IMG/VR virus record: IMGVR_UViG_3300022747_000001
Coordinates: 64,001-105,979 of that record
Length of the DNA: 41,979 nt
From: a virus
Direction: 5' to 3' (one strand)
The notes below the pieces were generated by a model that saw only the letters and a list, made by a program, of their open reading frames with translations, did not search any database and had not been told where the DNA came from. Of this stretch, positions 7,473 through 16,900 are shown piece by piece; the first letter of the stretch is position 1, and each line of letters begins with the position of its first letter. The translations under genes and the position numbers were made by a program.

Positions 7473-7922
7473 TTAGGACATTGTGAACGTGAAGACGGTC
7501 GTCAGGGTGTCGTCAGCGCCTTTGTTCACCACGGGGAACACCACGCGGTCGATCATGATGCCAGCGGAGGCGGCGTTGAACACGCCCGACTCAGTGATGG
7601 CACCCGTCGCGACGCCAGCGGCGAAAGTCGTGGTGAAGGTGAAGGTTTTCGTACCGGCAACGTGTGCGTAGGTCGAAGCCAGGCGCGACACTTCAGTACC
7701 CAGCGAGGTCTGGCCCGAGGCGGCGGCAGTGGTGCCTGTACCGACAGCGGTGTAACCCATGCACGCGGGGCGGCTGGCAGCTTTGCCGATTGCGTCAGCA
7801 ATGAAGTCAAAGCCAACGTCAACGATGATGTTGTCCTTTTGGGTGACTTCCACTGTACCGTCTGCTTTTTGGAGCATCAGGGTCAGTGCGCCTTGCAGCT
7901 TGAATGTGTCTTGAATTTTCAT
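7473..7922 (-). CDS. Small tail structural protein
   Basis: This encodes 149 residues beginning MKIQDTFKLQGALTLMLQKADG, followed by a Gly/Ala/Thr-rich beta-type sequence (YTAVGTGTTAAASGQTSLGTE, TFTFTTTFAAG, ITESGVFNAAS). This pattern is common in small proteins encoded beside the J gene in lambda-like and related siphoviruses and is probably a tail-tip or fibre-associated component. There is no catalytic motif. A strong ribosome site (AAGGAG) precedes the ATG, and the gene has its own candidate promoter at 7954-7982, suggesting that it is made in larger amounts than the low-copy tip proteins upstream. Confidence 0.65.
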   Translation of the reverse strand: MKIQDTFKLQGALTLMLQKADGTVEVTQKDNIIVDVGFDFIADAIGKAASRPACMGYTAVGTGTTAAASGQTSLGTEVSRLASTYAHVAGTKTFTFTTTFAAGVATGAITESGVFNAASAGIMIDRVVFPVVNKGADDTLTTVFTFTMS

Positions 7923-7953
7923 TTGGAGAGGCTCCTTGTTGAAGGTTGCGGGG

Positions 7954-7982
7954 ATTCTAAGTCATTCCTGAGTGAATGACAA
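7954..7982 (-). promoter_or_regulatory. Candidate promoter with operator palindrome in the spacer
   Basis: The minus strand reads TTGTCA (7982-7977), a 17-bp spacer and TAGAAT (7959-7954), each box 5 of 6 to consensus. The spacer ends in the palindrome ACTCAGGAATGACT (7973-7960; 9 of 10). GTCATTC/GAATGAC also forms a 7-bp hairpin (7961-7980). It would drive the 7473-7922 gene. Confidence 0.5.
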
Positions 7983-7984
7983 GT

Positions 7985-10900
7985 TTAATACAAAGCCAGC
8001 GTCGTAAAGGCGCCAACCGCTGTATAAGGTTGTGTGTCCGAGTTGATCTGGCTGCCATCCATGCTGCCGACGAACAGCGCACGGTCAGTACCGGATTGGC
8101 TGATGCCGATACACACCCGCTCGTCCACGGTCAGCAGGTGCGGCACCAAGTTGCGGTGGCCGTTCTTGTCTTCAAGGTAGAACGAGGCTTCGCGCAGGCT
8201 GTACCCCACTTTCAGGGTGCCGGCACTGCCAGTCAGGGTGATGAACACGGCGTCGGTGAGCTGTTTTGGCTGAATCCAGAAGGTCTTGCTGAATGCGCTT
8301 GGCACGTTCACCGCCCACGACACCATCGTCGTGTCCTGAACGTAGACGCCCTGGCCGTAACGCCCTTCCCCATAGGTCACGCCGTGGTTCTGGGTCGGCA
8401 GCACTCCCGAGACGCTGGTCAAGCCACCATTCAGACGCCAACCGTCCACGTCGTTGGCGTACAAGCCAATGTCCGTGGCGATCTGGAACTGCGCCGAGAT
8501 CGCGGTCGCGTTGCCGGTGGGTGCCCAGGGTTTGCCGCCATCGGACGAATCCCAGGCGAACAGGGCGTTGGCCCAGTTCAAGGTAGCTTCACTCACCGCA
8601 GCAAGGTTGGCAAAGATCGTGTTCTGCGCACGCAGGCGGTACGGCAGCGCCACGTCGAACAGATATTCCGAGCGCGAGTAGCCCTCTTCCATCTGAAGCG
8701 CGTCGTCGTAGTAGAACACACCGTGCGTGACGCCAGGGAAGGCCTCGGCGTGCTTGTCCACGTCATAGACGATGTTCGAGTTCTGCGGTTTGACCACGCC
8801 CGAAATCACAAACGCCGCCTCGTCCGCGTAGATGCCTGGGGAGGCGATCGCCTTGATCCAGAACGTGCGCGAACCCGTCGTGCCCGATGGCATCGTGTAG
8901 GTGGTGGACAGCGTTTGCGTGATGAGCTGGCTGGTGGCCCATTCCGAACCCTCACGAATCTCGTAGGAAACGATATTCAGTTCGCTGTTGGGGCGCCAGC
9001 GGAATTCCAGGCGGTTGCCCGACTGGATGCAGTCAAACTGGCTCACGGCGGCCGGTGGGTCGAGCACCAGACGATAGGTGGTCACGTTGTCCGAGTATTG
9101 ACCATGCGAGTCAATCGAACGGATGTGATAGAAGAACACGCCAGCGGTTTGCTGGTCGTGCGTAATCATCGTGCCCTTGAAGTTGGTCGTCAGCAGCGTG
9201 GAGTCGTCCCACGAGTTACCGCAGCGAATCTCGTAGCCGGACACGTCGATGTCCTTCACGGCGTCCCAAGTCAGCTGCAAGTCAGTCGTACGGCGAGCCA
9301 CCACGAAATTCAGCACGTCGCCAGGCGCAGTCGTCTTGCCGAGAGGCGTATAGGAGATTGCGGCGGGATTGGACTTACGTCCAAAGTTGTTCAACGACCG
9401 GATTTCGAAGTCGTGGTTGGACTTGCGCACGTTGTCCAAGTCGATCGACATACTGCTGGTCGTGATAGTTTGCACGCCCGAGGCGTATTTGCCCGTCCGA
9501 CGCCAGCGAATCTCGAACAGCGGCATGGGTGCATACCACGAGAATGTCAGGCGCGTTCCGATCAGGCCAGGGGCGACCTCGTAGGGCGACTCCACCACCT
9601 TCAGGTTGGTGGGCACCGTCACCGCGTTCGGGTCGATCACCGAAGTCTTGGCCGCTTCCAGCGCCAGGTTCTTCTCGATGGCGTCGAACTTGGAGGCGTT
9701 GTGCTCCACGGCGGTGATGTTGAACTGATCCAGCTTGGTGCCGTCTTGCGCAACACCAATCACGCGAGCCAACATTGGCTCCAGTGACGCCTCCGACACC
9801 ATCCACATCGAGTTGTTCAGCGGCTGAACGGCTAAAGGCGCCGTCCACGTCAGCGTCGTGTAGGTGCCAGGCGCTTCCAGTACCACCCGATCCACAAAGC
9901 TGCCATCGGGCAGGCGCATGGACACCATTGCGCTGTTGTTGGCCAGATCAATCGGCGCATCCAGCGTGATCGAGGTGGCGGTGCTTGCCATGATGCGACC
10001 ACCCATGCGCTTGCCGGCGCGGTAGGTGTCCAGCACCCGAATGATCTCGCCAGGCATCAGGGTGGTCGAGTCCAGACCGACCTTGAACTGGATGACATCC
10101 GACTCCAGGCGTTCGCTGTAAAGCAGCCAGCGGCCAACGCGGTTAGCCTGGCCACGGCTGGTGCAACCAAACGCCACAATGTCCGTCTTGCGCACGCCGA
10201 ACTTGGCCACCGAATCGGCATCTTCGACGTACTCGATCTTTTGCTTGTACTTGTCCTGTGGGTCGTTCCAAGTGACGTTGACAATCGAGTGACGGTCACG
10301 GCGAGCCGAGCCGGTGTAGTTGAACATGCCGTCCACCACGTTGGCGGGTGTGAAGACCATGCCAGGTGCGGAGGGGCTGTCCTGTGTGAAGCCGACCATC
10401 GAACCGTTCCAGTAGGTCATGCCTCGGAACGTCGAGCTGAGATCGGAGATCACCTTGTAGGCGTCTGCCTGAGTCTGAATGACGGTGTTGATGACAAAGC
10501 GAGGCTCAGTGCCGCCAAAGCCGTCTGACACCATTTCGTCACAGTACCGGCCAATCTGATACAGCTTGCCCTTGTCGATCTGCGAGGCAGACAGGTAGTT
10601 CCCCAGACCGTAGCGCTTGCTGGTCAAAAGGTCGTACAACACCCAGGCAGGGTTGTTCGAAAGCGCTACCTTCATGCCGCCATTCCAGATGCCCGAATAG
10701 GTACGCGTGTCGGGGTTGTAGTTCGATGGCACCTGGATATAGAGGCCATTAACCAGATACGAGCGCTGCGGAATGTGGTTGAACTGGGACGAGTCGATGC
10801 GCACACCAACCATTGCCGAGTTCGGGTAGTTCAGCTTGGAGTCAATGATTTCCGTGTAGGAGTCAAACCACGTCTCGTTGCTCAACGAGGCATCGGGCGC

Positions 10901-11536
10901 GTCAGCGGTCAAGCGGGTCAGCTTGATGTTCCACATCAGAGCGCCAGCCGGCTTGGGCAAGTAGATCAGGTGGCCGCGCTGGTACTTGGAGTTCGTCTTG
11001 CCGCTGATCGTCAGCGTGGGGTCGCCGTCGATGAGCACATCGGTATAGTCGCCACCGTTGACTGAAATGCTGAATTTGTACTGTACGGTCGTGCCATTGA
11101 TGTCACCCGTAGTCTTGTCTTGCACGCGCAGCGCTGGCAGTGACACAACCACGCGTACCGCGTCGGTTTGCGCCCCGTTGACCGTGATGACGTGTGGTGT
11201 GTCGTACTTGACCTGCACACCCACGTTATAGGGTGTCTCAACATCGGAGAAGCCGGCAATAACCTCTTGGTTTTGCTCACCGTTGCGCGATTCCCAGGAC
11301 ACGCCTTGAAAGTTAAAGGAGCCGTCCGCGTTGCCCAGTGGCGTGTCGTCCAGAAAGATGGACTCGGCACCCTTGACCAGACCACCAATCACGCCCTCGC
11401 CCAGCAGGTCGAGCAGCGAAATCATGGCTCGCGATTGCAGACTGTCTTCGGCCTCTACCGCTTGACGCCCGCCACCACCGCCACCTTTGCCGCCACCACC
11501 GGCGCCAGCGATCATCGTTTGTTTTTGTTCTTGCAT
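7985..11536 (-). CDS. Tail tip attachment protein J (central tail fibre, host specificity)
   Basis: The protein has 1183 residues from ATG 11536; an in-frame TTG at 11542 is also possible. After a Gly-rich leader (GAGGGGKGGGGGG) it shows the conserved J start (SLQSRAMISLLDLLGEGVIGGL, IFLDDTPL) and the central core (NPAWVLYDLLTSKRYGLG, YKVISDLSSTFRGMTYWNG, RVGRWLLYSERLE). Two fibronectin type III-like domains follow at about residues 640-910, then a distal beta-rich region and a module shared with the 611-residue repeat protein. In lambda J is the tip protein that contacts the outer-membrane receptor. It follows the I homologue by a few nt, completing the L-K-I-J order of lambda. Family assignment is secure; the receptor cannot be told. 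Confidence 0.95.
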   Translation of the reverse strand: MQEQKQTMIAGAGGGGKGGGGGGRQAVEAEDSLQSRAMISLLDLLGEGVIGGLVKGAESIFLDDTPLGNADGSFNFQGVSWESRNGEQNQEVIAGFSDVETPYNVGVQVKYDTPHVITVNGAQTDAVRVVVSLPALRVQDKTTGDINGTTVQYKFSISVNGGDYTDVLIDGDPTLTISGKTNSKYQRGHLIYLPKPAGALMWNIKLTRLTADAPDASLSNETWFDSYTEIIDSKLNYPNSAMVGVRIDSSQFNHIPQRSYLVNGLYIQVPSNYNPDTRTYSGIWNGGMKVALSNNPAWVLYDLLTSKRYGLGNYLSASQIDKGKLYQIGRYCDEMVSDGFGGTEPRFVINTVIQTQADAYKVISDLSSTFRGMTYWNGSMVGFTQDSPSAPGMVFTPANVVDGMFNYTGSARRDRHSIVNVTWNDPQDKYKQKIEYVEDADSVAKFGVRKTDIVAFGCTSRGQANRVGRWLLYSERLESDVIQFKVGLDSTTLMPGEIIRVLDTYRAGKRMGGRIMASTATSITLDAPIDLANNSAMVSMRLPDGSFVDRVVLEAPGTYTTLTWTAPLAVQPLNNSMWMVSEASLEPMLARVIGVAQDGTKLDQFNITAVEHNASKFDAIEKNLALEAAKTSVIDPNAVTVPTNLKVVESPYEVAPGLIGTRLTFSWYAPMPLFEIRWRRTGKYASGVQTITTSSMSIDLDNVRKSNHDFEIRSLNNFGRKSNPAAISYTPLGKTTAPGDVLNFVVARRTTDLQLTWDAVKDIDVSGYEIRCGNSWDDSTLLTTNFKGTMITHDQQTAGVFFYHIRSIDSHGQYSDNVTTYRLVLDPPAAVSQFDCIQSGNRLEFRWRPNSELNIVSYEIREGSEWATSQLITQTLSTTYTMPSGTTGSRTFWIKAIASPGIYADEAAFVISGVVKPQNSNIVYDVDKHAEAFPGVTHGVFYYDDALQMEEGYSRSEYLFDVALPYRLRAQNTIFANLAAVSEATLNWANALFAWDSSDGGKPWAPTGNATAISAQFQIATDIGLYANDVDGWRLNGGLTSVSGVLPTQNHGVTYGEGRYGQGVYVQDTTMVSWAVNVPSAFSKTFWIQPKQLTDAVFITLTGSAGTLKVGYSLREASFYLEDKNGHRNLVPHLLTVDERVCIGISQSGTDRALFVGSMDGSQINSDTQPYTAVGAFTTLALY

Positions 11537-11542
11537 AGCCAA

Positions 11543-12127
11543 TTACATCAGTTGGTCGATTGTAAGAGATGCCGAGATCGCATGCGAGCCAGCGCGGATT
11601 TGTCCATAGATCAATGGCACGGGCACACCCTGCACAGATGTGTTCACAGGGCCATCGAAGTAGTAGGAGGTCTTGTCTTTTCGAGCCGATGGGTCACTGG
11701 CGGTGGGTTTGGGCGACAGCGCCTCAATCACTGAACCCAGCATCAAGGACACACCCAAGCTGCCGATTGCGCCACCCACGGGGCCGCTGAACCATGTCGT
11801 GCCGAAGCCGACCACCGCAAGCACGGCGCCGATGACAAAGCGCACGCCCGAGCTTGCACCCTCAATGACCGGAACCACATAGATGCTCTTGGGCTTGCGA
11901 CTGGCCCAGAAGGTGTCGTTATCCAGGTCTTCTTTGTGGCCGTCGTCGTACTCACACACGACTTGGTAGTAGGGAAAGTTGTTCAGCGAATTGCGAATCC
12001 AGTTGAACAGGCCAGGCTTGTTGGCGTCGATGATGCGCAGCGCATCCGGCACGGAATCTGCCTCGAGTTCCCACTCGCGACCAAACTCCTTACCCAGTGC
12101 GCCTTCCAGAATTACAGTGGTTGTCAT
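11543..12127 (-). CDS. Tail assembly protein I homologue
   Basis: This encodes 194 residues from ATG 12127, overlapping the TGA of the K homologue by 4 nt (ATGA). The first 85 residues (TTTVILEGALGKEFGREWELEADSVPDAL) are the ubiquitin-like beta-grasp region typical of gpI. A glycine-rich hydrophobic segment follows (VIGAVLAVVGFGTTWFSGPVGGAIGSLGVSLMLG, about 95-130). It ends with SVQGVPVPLIYGQIRAGSHAIS, the conserved gpI C-terminus. In lambda gpI is needed for tip assembly and is not found in the finished virion. The gene lies directly between K and J homologues. Confidence 0.92.
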   Translation of the reverse strand: MTTTVILEGALGKEFGREWELEADSVPDALRIIDANKPGLFNWIRNSLNNFPYYQVVCEYDDGHKEDLDNDTFWASRKPKSIYVVPVIEGASSGVRFVIGAVLAVVGFGTTWFSGPVGGAIGSLGVSLMLGSVIEALSPKPTASDPSARKDKTSYYFDGPVNTSVQGVPVPLIYGQIRAGSHAISASLTIDQLM

Positions 12128-12858
12128 TTCGTTTCGTGCCTCAAGTGATGGCTGGTGTGCTTGGCCCACATGCCACCGTAGGTGTCGATGCGAGACAGGC
12201 GCCCCTGGCAGTGGTGCAGCATCTTGTCGTCGCCGACATAGATGCCAATGTGATTGGGCAGCTTGGCGCCGACCTGCATGATGAACAGATCACCCACCTG
12301 CGGCTCCTCGTCGATCAGAAGCCTGAAGCCCTGCTCGGCATAGCCGTTGGCAAAGAAGTCCAGACCTTTTTCCCAGAAGCGTTCCACGCGCGGGTACTCA
12401 CCCAGCGTGACGCCAAATTCTTGGCGGTAGTAGTCGCGCACCAGTGTGTAGCAGTCATTCACGCCGAACAGGTAGGTGCGCCCCTCATAGGTCACTTCCG
12501 TTTCGTGAGGATGCAGTGTCGTGACGGGCGTGCATTGCAGGCCGCCTTCAGCGTTCCACACAGCCAGGATGTACCACGGCAAGCGCGATGCGTTGCAGCC
12601 GGCAACGTCGGCTTCAGACGGATTGGGCGGCACATCACAGTGGGTGTGCCACACGCCGATCACCTCGCCCAGCTTGGCGGCGTCGATGTACTCGTGCGGG
12701 TTGATGCGAAAGTTCGAGCGCGGGTCAGCGGCGATATTCTGGCAAATGATGATGCGCGGACGACCGTTGGCCGAGACGACCAGGCCGCAGGCTTCATTGG
12801 GGTAGCTGCTCACCCCTTCTTGGCGCATGATCGCCTCAAGGTCAGTTGTTCGATTCAT
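12124..12858 (-). CDS. Tail tip protein K homologue: JAMM peptidase plus NlpC/P60 domain
   Basis: The protein has 244 residues from ATG 12858, inside the end of the L homologue (17 nt overlap). The N-terminal half is an MPN/JAMM metallopeptidase-like domain: E22 (PNEACGL) and H71-T-H73...S81-x2-D84 (HTHCDVPPNPSEAD) form the zinc site. The C-terminal half is an NlpC/P60 domain with catalytic C136 (GVNDCYTLVRDYY) and H203 (LPNHIGIYVG). In lambda-like phages gpK is needed for tail tip assembly and may cleave peptidoglycan or process a tip protein. All catalytic residues appear intact. The stop overlaps the I start by ATGA. Confidence 0.93.
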   Translation of the reverse strand: MNRTTDLEAIMRQEGVSSYPNEACGLVVSANGRPRIIICQNIAADPRSNFRINPHEYIDAAKLGEVIGVWHTHCDVPPNPSEADVAGCNASRLPWYILAVWNAEGGLQCTPVTTLHPHETEVTYEGRTYLFGVNDCYTLVRDYYRQEFGVTLGEYPRVERFWEKGLDFFANGYAEQGFRLLIDEEPQVGDLFIMQVGAKLPNHIGIYVGDDKMLHHCQGRLSRIDTYGGMWAKHTSHHLRHETK

Positions 12859-13564
12859 TGCGTACCGATCCAGGAAAGCCACCGTAGGGCAGGATGTTGT
12901 TGACAATGGCAAATGCGCTATCGGGTGAGCCGAAGCGCACCTTGCAGGACGACAGTCGTTTGCCGCAAAAGTCGTTTGCTGCTTCACATGGCTGATCGTT
13001 CTTATCGAAGTTGCCACCTGTCCAACCACACTCAGCGCCCCGATAGCGCCAGCCACAGGTGTTCTGAATCACTTGGCGCGTCGGCAACATCACACCCTGA
13101 AGGTCGAACGCCGAGGCCAGCTCCCACTCCACCATGTAGCGGTTCTCGCTCATCTTGCGTTCCACGTACCACAGGTCGTCAGTCAGGTGCTGGTCGGGAT
13201 TGGCTTCGGGATTGCCGTTCGGGAAGTTCACCGCATCGAGGTAGCGCACGAAGGTGCGTTTGCGATAGACCTTGCACCCAACCAAGTCGTCGTTGTCGCG
13301 CACTTCAGCCGAGAACATGCCGTTGACGTTGGCTGCACGAATGCGCGGACGCGGCATGGCGCCCTTGGTGGACATTTCAAAGCCCTCGGCTTCGATTGGC
13401 AGCGGCATGTATTCGATGCCCTGCCAGATCACCGGCTGTTGCAGGCCGTTGGTGCCGGCGTGAAAGTACAGCGGCAGGCCACCAGGCTTGTCGCTCATGT
13501 CCAGCACAAACAGCTCGATGATTGCCGAGGGTGCCAGCGATTGCAGTTCAGCGGCGATCGTCAT
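12842..13564 (-). CDS. Tail tip protein L homologue (Fe-S cluster type)
   Basis: The protein has 240 residues. The N-terminal domain (IIELFVLDMSD, LYFHAGTNG, PVIWQGIEYMPLPIEAEGFE) and the LWYVERKMSENRYMVEWELAS block are typical of phage minor tail protein L. The C-terminal domain has C170, C179, C193, C200 and C207 (TCGWRYRGAECG, PCEAANDFCGKRLSSC). Members related to lambda gpL are known to coordinate an iron-sulfur cluster with four cysteines of this spacing. It is part of the tail tip, between M and K. The start ATG overlaps the M stop by 4 nt. Confidence 0.93.
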   Translation of the reverse strand: MTIAAELQSLAPSAIIELFVLDMSDKPGGLPLYFHAGTNGLQQPVIWQGIEYMPLPIEAEGFEMSTKGAMPRPRIRAANVNGMFSAEVRDNDDLVGCKVYRKRTFVRYLDAVNFPNGNPEANPDQHLTDDLWYVERKMSENRYMVEWELASAFDLQGVMLPTRQVIQNTCGWRYRGAECGWTGGNFDKNDQPCEAANDFCGKRLSSCKVRFGSPDSAFAIVNNILPYGGFPGSVRNESNN

Positions 13565-13896
13565 GCTTCAAACACCTGCTCAAAGGTCAGTTGCAGCACG
13601 TTCACGCCCTGCTTGCGGTTCAGCTTCCAGCTGCGACACACGTAGGTGCCGGTTTCCTGAAGCGGGTTCGTCCAAATGAACGCTTCGACTGCGTTGCGGG
13701 CGCGAATGAACGCCAGCGCGTCTTGCGTGCCGGCGTTGGAGACGCTCAGTTGCAGCGTCCACTTCTGAGGGTCGTTGTTGATGCCCTGCGCGGTACGCTG
13801 CTCGTAACCGTCCCCGAACTTCGTCACGTTGACGGTCGGGGCCTGATCCAGCGAGCTTTCGTACTCGGGCAGCCATGTGAAGGTAGGTTTACTCAT
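13561..13896 (-). CDS. Minor tail protein M homologue
   Basis: This encodes 111 residues. TFTWLPEYESSLDQAPTVNVTKFGDGYEQR and the PQKWTLQLSVSNAG block, followed by AFIRARNAVEAFIWTNPL and a C-terminal LTFEQVFE, match the phage minor tail protein M family. In lambda gpM joins the tip at the distal end of the tape measure. It lies directly after the tape measure gene and overlaps L by 4 nt (ATGA), as in lambda. Confidence 0.92.
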   Translation of the reverse strand: MSKPTFTWLPEYESSLDQAPTVNVTKFGDGYEQRTAQGINNDPQKWTLQLSVSNAGTQDALAFIRARNAVEAFIWTNPLQETGTYVCRSWKLNRKQGVNVLQLTFEQVFEA

Positions 13897-13897
13897 A

Positions 13898-13911
13898 GTT
13901 CATTCCTGACT
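13898..13911. promoter_or_regulatory. AGTCA-N4-TGACT palindrome at the tape measure stop
   Basis: GTTCA-TTCC-TGACT (8 of 10) fills the gap between the tape measure stop codon, which it overlaps by one base, and the M start codon. No promoter is apparent; it may be an operator remnant or act at the RNA level. Confidence 0.4.
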
Positions 13912-16900
13912 TATCGCGCCAGCACGCCGCCTGGACGCTGTTGTGTCACCAGCTCTTCCAACACGACGCCCTTGACGCGCTGCGCGACACGTTTCCATGT
14001 CTCGGCATCGTCGCCTTTGGAGCTGGTGTTGTCCGTACCATTGGCCACGCTGATGCTGATGTAGACACCGCCCTGGCTGTTGTTGGTCGTGGTGTTCATG
14101 CCGGTCATCGTGACGGGGATGGTGCGACCATCTGGCAGCGGCACGTAGGCTTCGGGCGTGGCGCCCTCACCGAACAGCGCCACCTGCGGGCGATTGGCGA
14201 TACCGCCGTTGGCATACATCTTCAGCGGCATGGAGCCAGCCGAAGTCATGATGCCGCCGTTGGCAAACGCGGCGCCGGCAGCCGAGGTTGTGGCCATTTC
14301 GCTCATGGCGGTCGTCACAGCGAAGGTCATTTCTTCCATCGCGGTCGTCACGCTGAACACCATTTCTTCCATCGCCAGAGACTGTTCGCCCAAGCTGCTG
14401 GTCGTAGCAAGCGACATTTCGCCCTGCGCGGTCGTCACGCTTGTTGTCATGGCGGTCATGGCTGTCTCGATCGCGGTGGTTTGCGCTGCGGAAGCCAAGC
14501 CTCCGCCCGCAGCACCCGCAGCACCGCCGGCAGCCGAACCAGTCAGACCCAGGGCGCCACCGATCGTGCTGCCCAGCGAACTGAACATACCAGTGATCGC
14601 CTCACCAAAGCTCTTCTTCATGTAGACACTGAGCAGGTCTTTGGCCATGCTCGCCACCATGTTCTTCCAGTCGACCTTCGTGCCGCTGATGACGTTCACG
14701 AGGTTGTCCATGAAGGTGGTGGCCCAGTTCGCACTGAGTTGGTTCATCGCGTTCACGGAGTCGCCCCACGTCTTGCGCAGCTCCATCAGCTGCGTGCGCA
14801 TGGCGTCATCGTGGCGCTTTTGTTCCGCCGCGCGTGCATCACCGGCAGCCTTCTGAACCACGTTCAGAGACTCCACCAGCTCTTTGCGCTTCTCAACGCT
14901 TTGGCCTTCCAGAGCGATCTGCTTCCAGATCGCCTCTTCTTGCTTGTCTTGCTCGGCCTGGATGCGAGCCAGGTTTTGCTTGTGTTCGTATTCCTTTGCC
15001 TCGGCAATGGTCTGGGTGGCCTTGACCTGCGCGGTCGTGGCGTCACGCAGCGCCTTCTTCTGGTCGGCACCGTAGACGAGCGCATCAGCCATCGCTTGAT
15101 TGGCGAATGCTGCCGCACGCTTGGCTTGGAACTCAGTGAATTCGGTGCCTGCTTTGGCGATCGACTTGGCCAGTTCTGCATAGTGCTTTTCCAGCGCCAG
15201 CATGCCTTCGGACTCTTTGACCAGACCTTCCGACGAGTAGCGCATCCGAGCGGCGTTCAAGTCCTCGAGGGTCTTGGCTTCCTGCTTGGAGGCGTCATTC
15301 ATCGCCTTTTGCTGCTCTTTCACGGCAGGCAGTTCGGCAGCGTAGTTGATCGCCTGAAGAATCATCTTCTTTTGCGCTTCGCTGACGTTTTGCAGACCGC
15401 CGACGAACTCGTCGATGTCGCCCTTACCTGCCTTGAGCTGCTTCAGAAAGTCCGCGACCGCCGTCTGGCGCTGCTTCATGCCACCCACGTAGTCGCGCTT
15501 GGTCGTGCCGTCGTCGTTCTTGCCCAACGACTCGTCAAACTTGCCCTCGGCCATGTCGCCGAGCACTTTGACCGCCGCTTCGTTGCGCAGCGCAGCCATG
15601 TCGCGCACGCCGTCGATGCTGGCTTCCAGCTTCAACTTGGCTTTGTCCAGGTCATTGGCCAGCGTAGTCACGTAGCGCAGCAGCGGGTTGATCGGACGAT
15701 CGTTGGCTTCCTTGCCGCGAACGTCCACGGTGCCCAGCGTGCTGGCTTGGACGTTCTGTTGGCGAGCCTGCTTGACCTGCTCATCCAGGAACAGCTTCTG
15801 AGCGGCCAGCTCCTTTTTCTTGGCAGCGTCCGTCTCAGTTGCGATCATCGCGTCGACTTCCTTGGCTTTGACCAAGGCGTAGTCCAGAGCAGCCTGATTG
15901 GACTGCTTGATGAGCACGTTGCGGGCGTTGATGTAGGGCTGACGGATCGCGTCTTCACGCGGGCCGGACAGCTTCTGGCCACGGGCGGCCAGCGCGTCTT
16001 TTTCATCCTTGACGGCTTTTTCCTCATCCTGAATGGACTTGGTGGTGCCCTCGCGGAAAATCTTTTGCTTTTCAGTCGATTCGCGCTCGTATTGGCGACG
16101 GTACAGGTTCACCGCTTCCTGCGAACCCTTCTCGCCCTCGAGTTTTTGCTGTTCGGTGCGGGTGTTGGTGGCGATTTCCAGCTCGCGACGTTGGTCGGCG
16201 ATCTGCTTGCGCAGCGACTCTTTGTACGCCTCGATGTCGCCAAGGCCGTCCTTGCCTACGAAACCAGCGTCTTTGGCGCGGGATGCACTTTGGCGACTAT
16301 TGACGTTGCTTTCCAGCCGCGCAAGAATCTTCTCCTTGGTGGAAATTTTGTCTTGCAAGTCTTTTTCGGCTCGCTTCGCGCCTTCAAGGTCATCTTTCGA
16401 ATAAATGCCGTTTTTGGTGCGCTCAACGATTCGAGCGAACTCTTCCCAGCGGTTCATGTACTTGTAGAGCATGTCGCCCAGCGTGAACAACACGCCGATC
16501 GCCACACCCACCCAGCCACCAAAGGCGTCAAACACCAGTTTCAGGCCGGTCATGGCGCGACCCAGCATTCCCACACCCATTGCCGCAGCCGAGGCCGCAG
16601 CCGCCTTCTCATTGAGCAGACGGGCGTTGTTGCGGAAAAAGTCAGCGGTCAGCGCAGCCGCCGCAGCGTCCGCAGTCTGAGCAGTGGTGTGTGCGCGTTG
16701 TGCTGCAATGGCACTGAGCAGCGCAGCTTCTTTCGCTTTGAGCGCGTCGATTTCAGCTTTGGTCGCAGCGACGGTGCCCGAGAGCACCGAAGCGTTGTTG
16801 GCAATGCGCATCGCTTCGGCGTTGGCAGCAGCGGCAGCAGCAGCCGAGCCAGCTTTCTTGCGGCGCAGTTGTGCTTCAGCTTCCAGTTCGGCAGCCATCT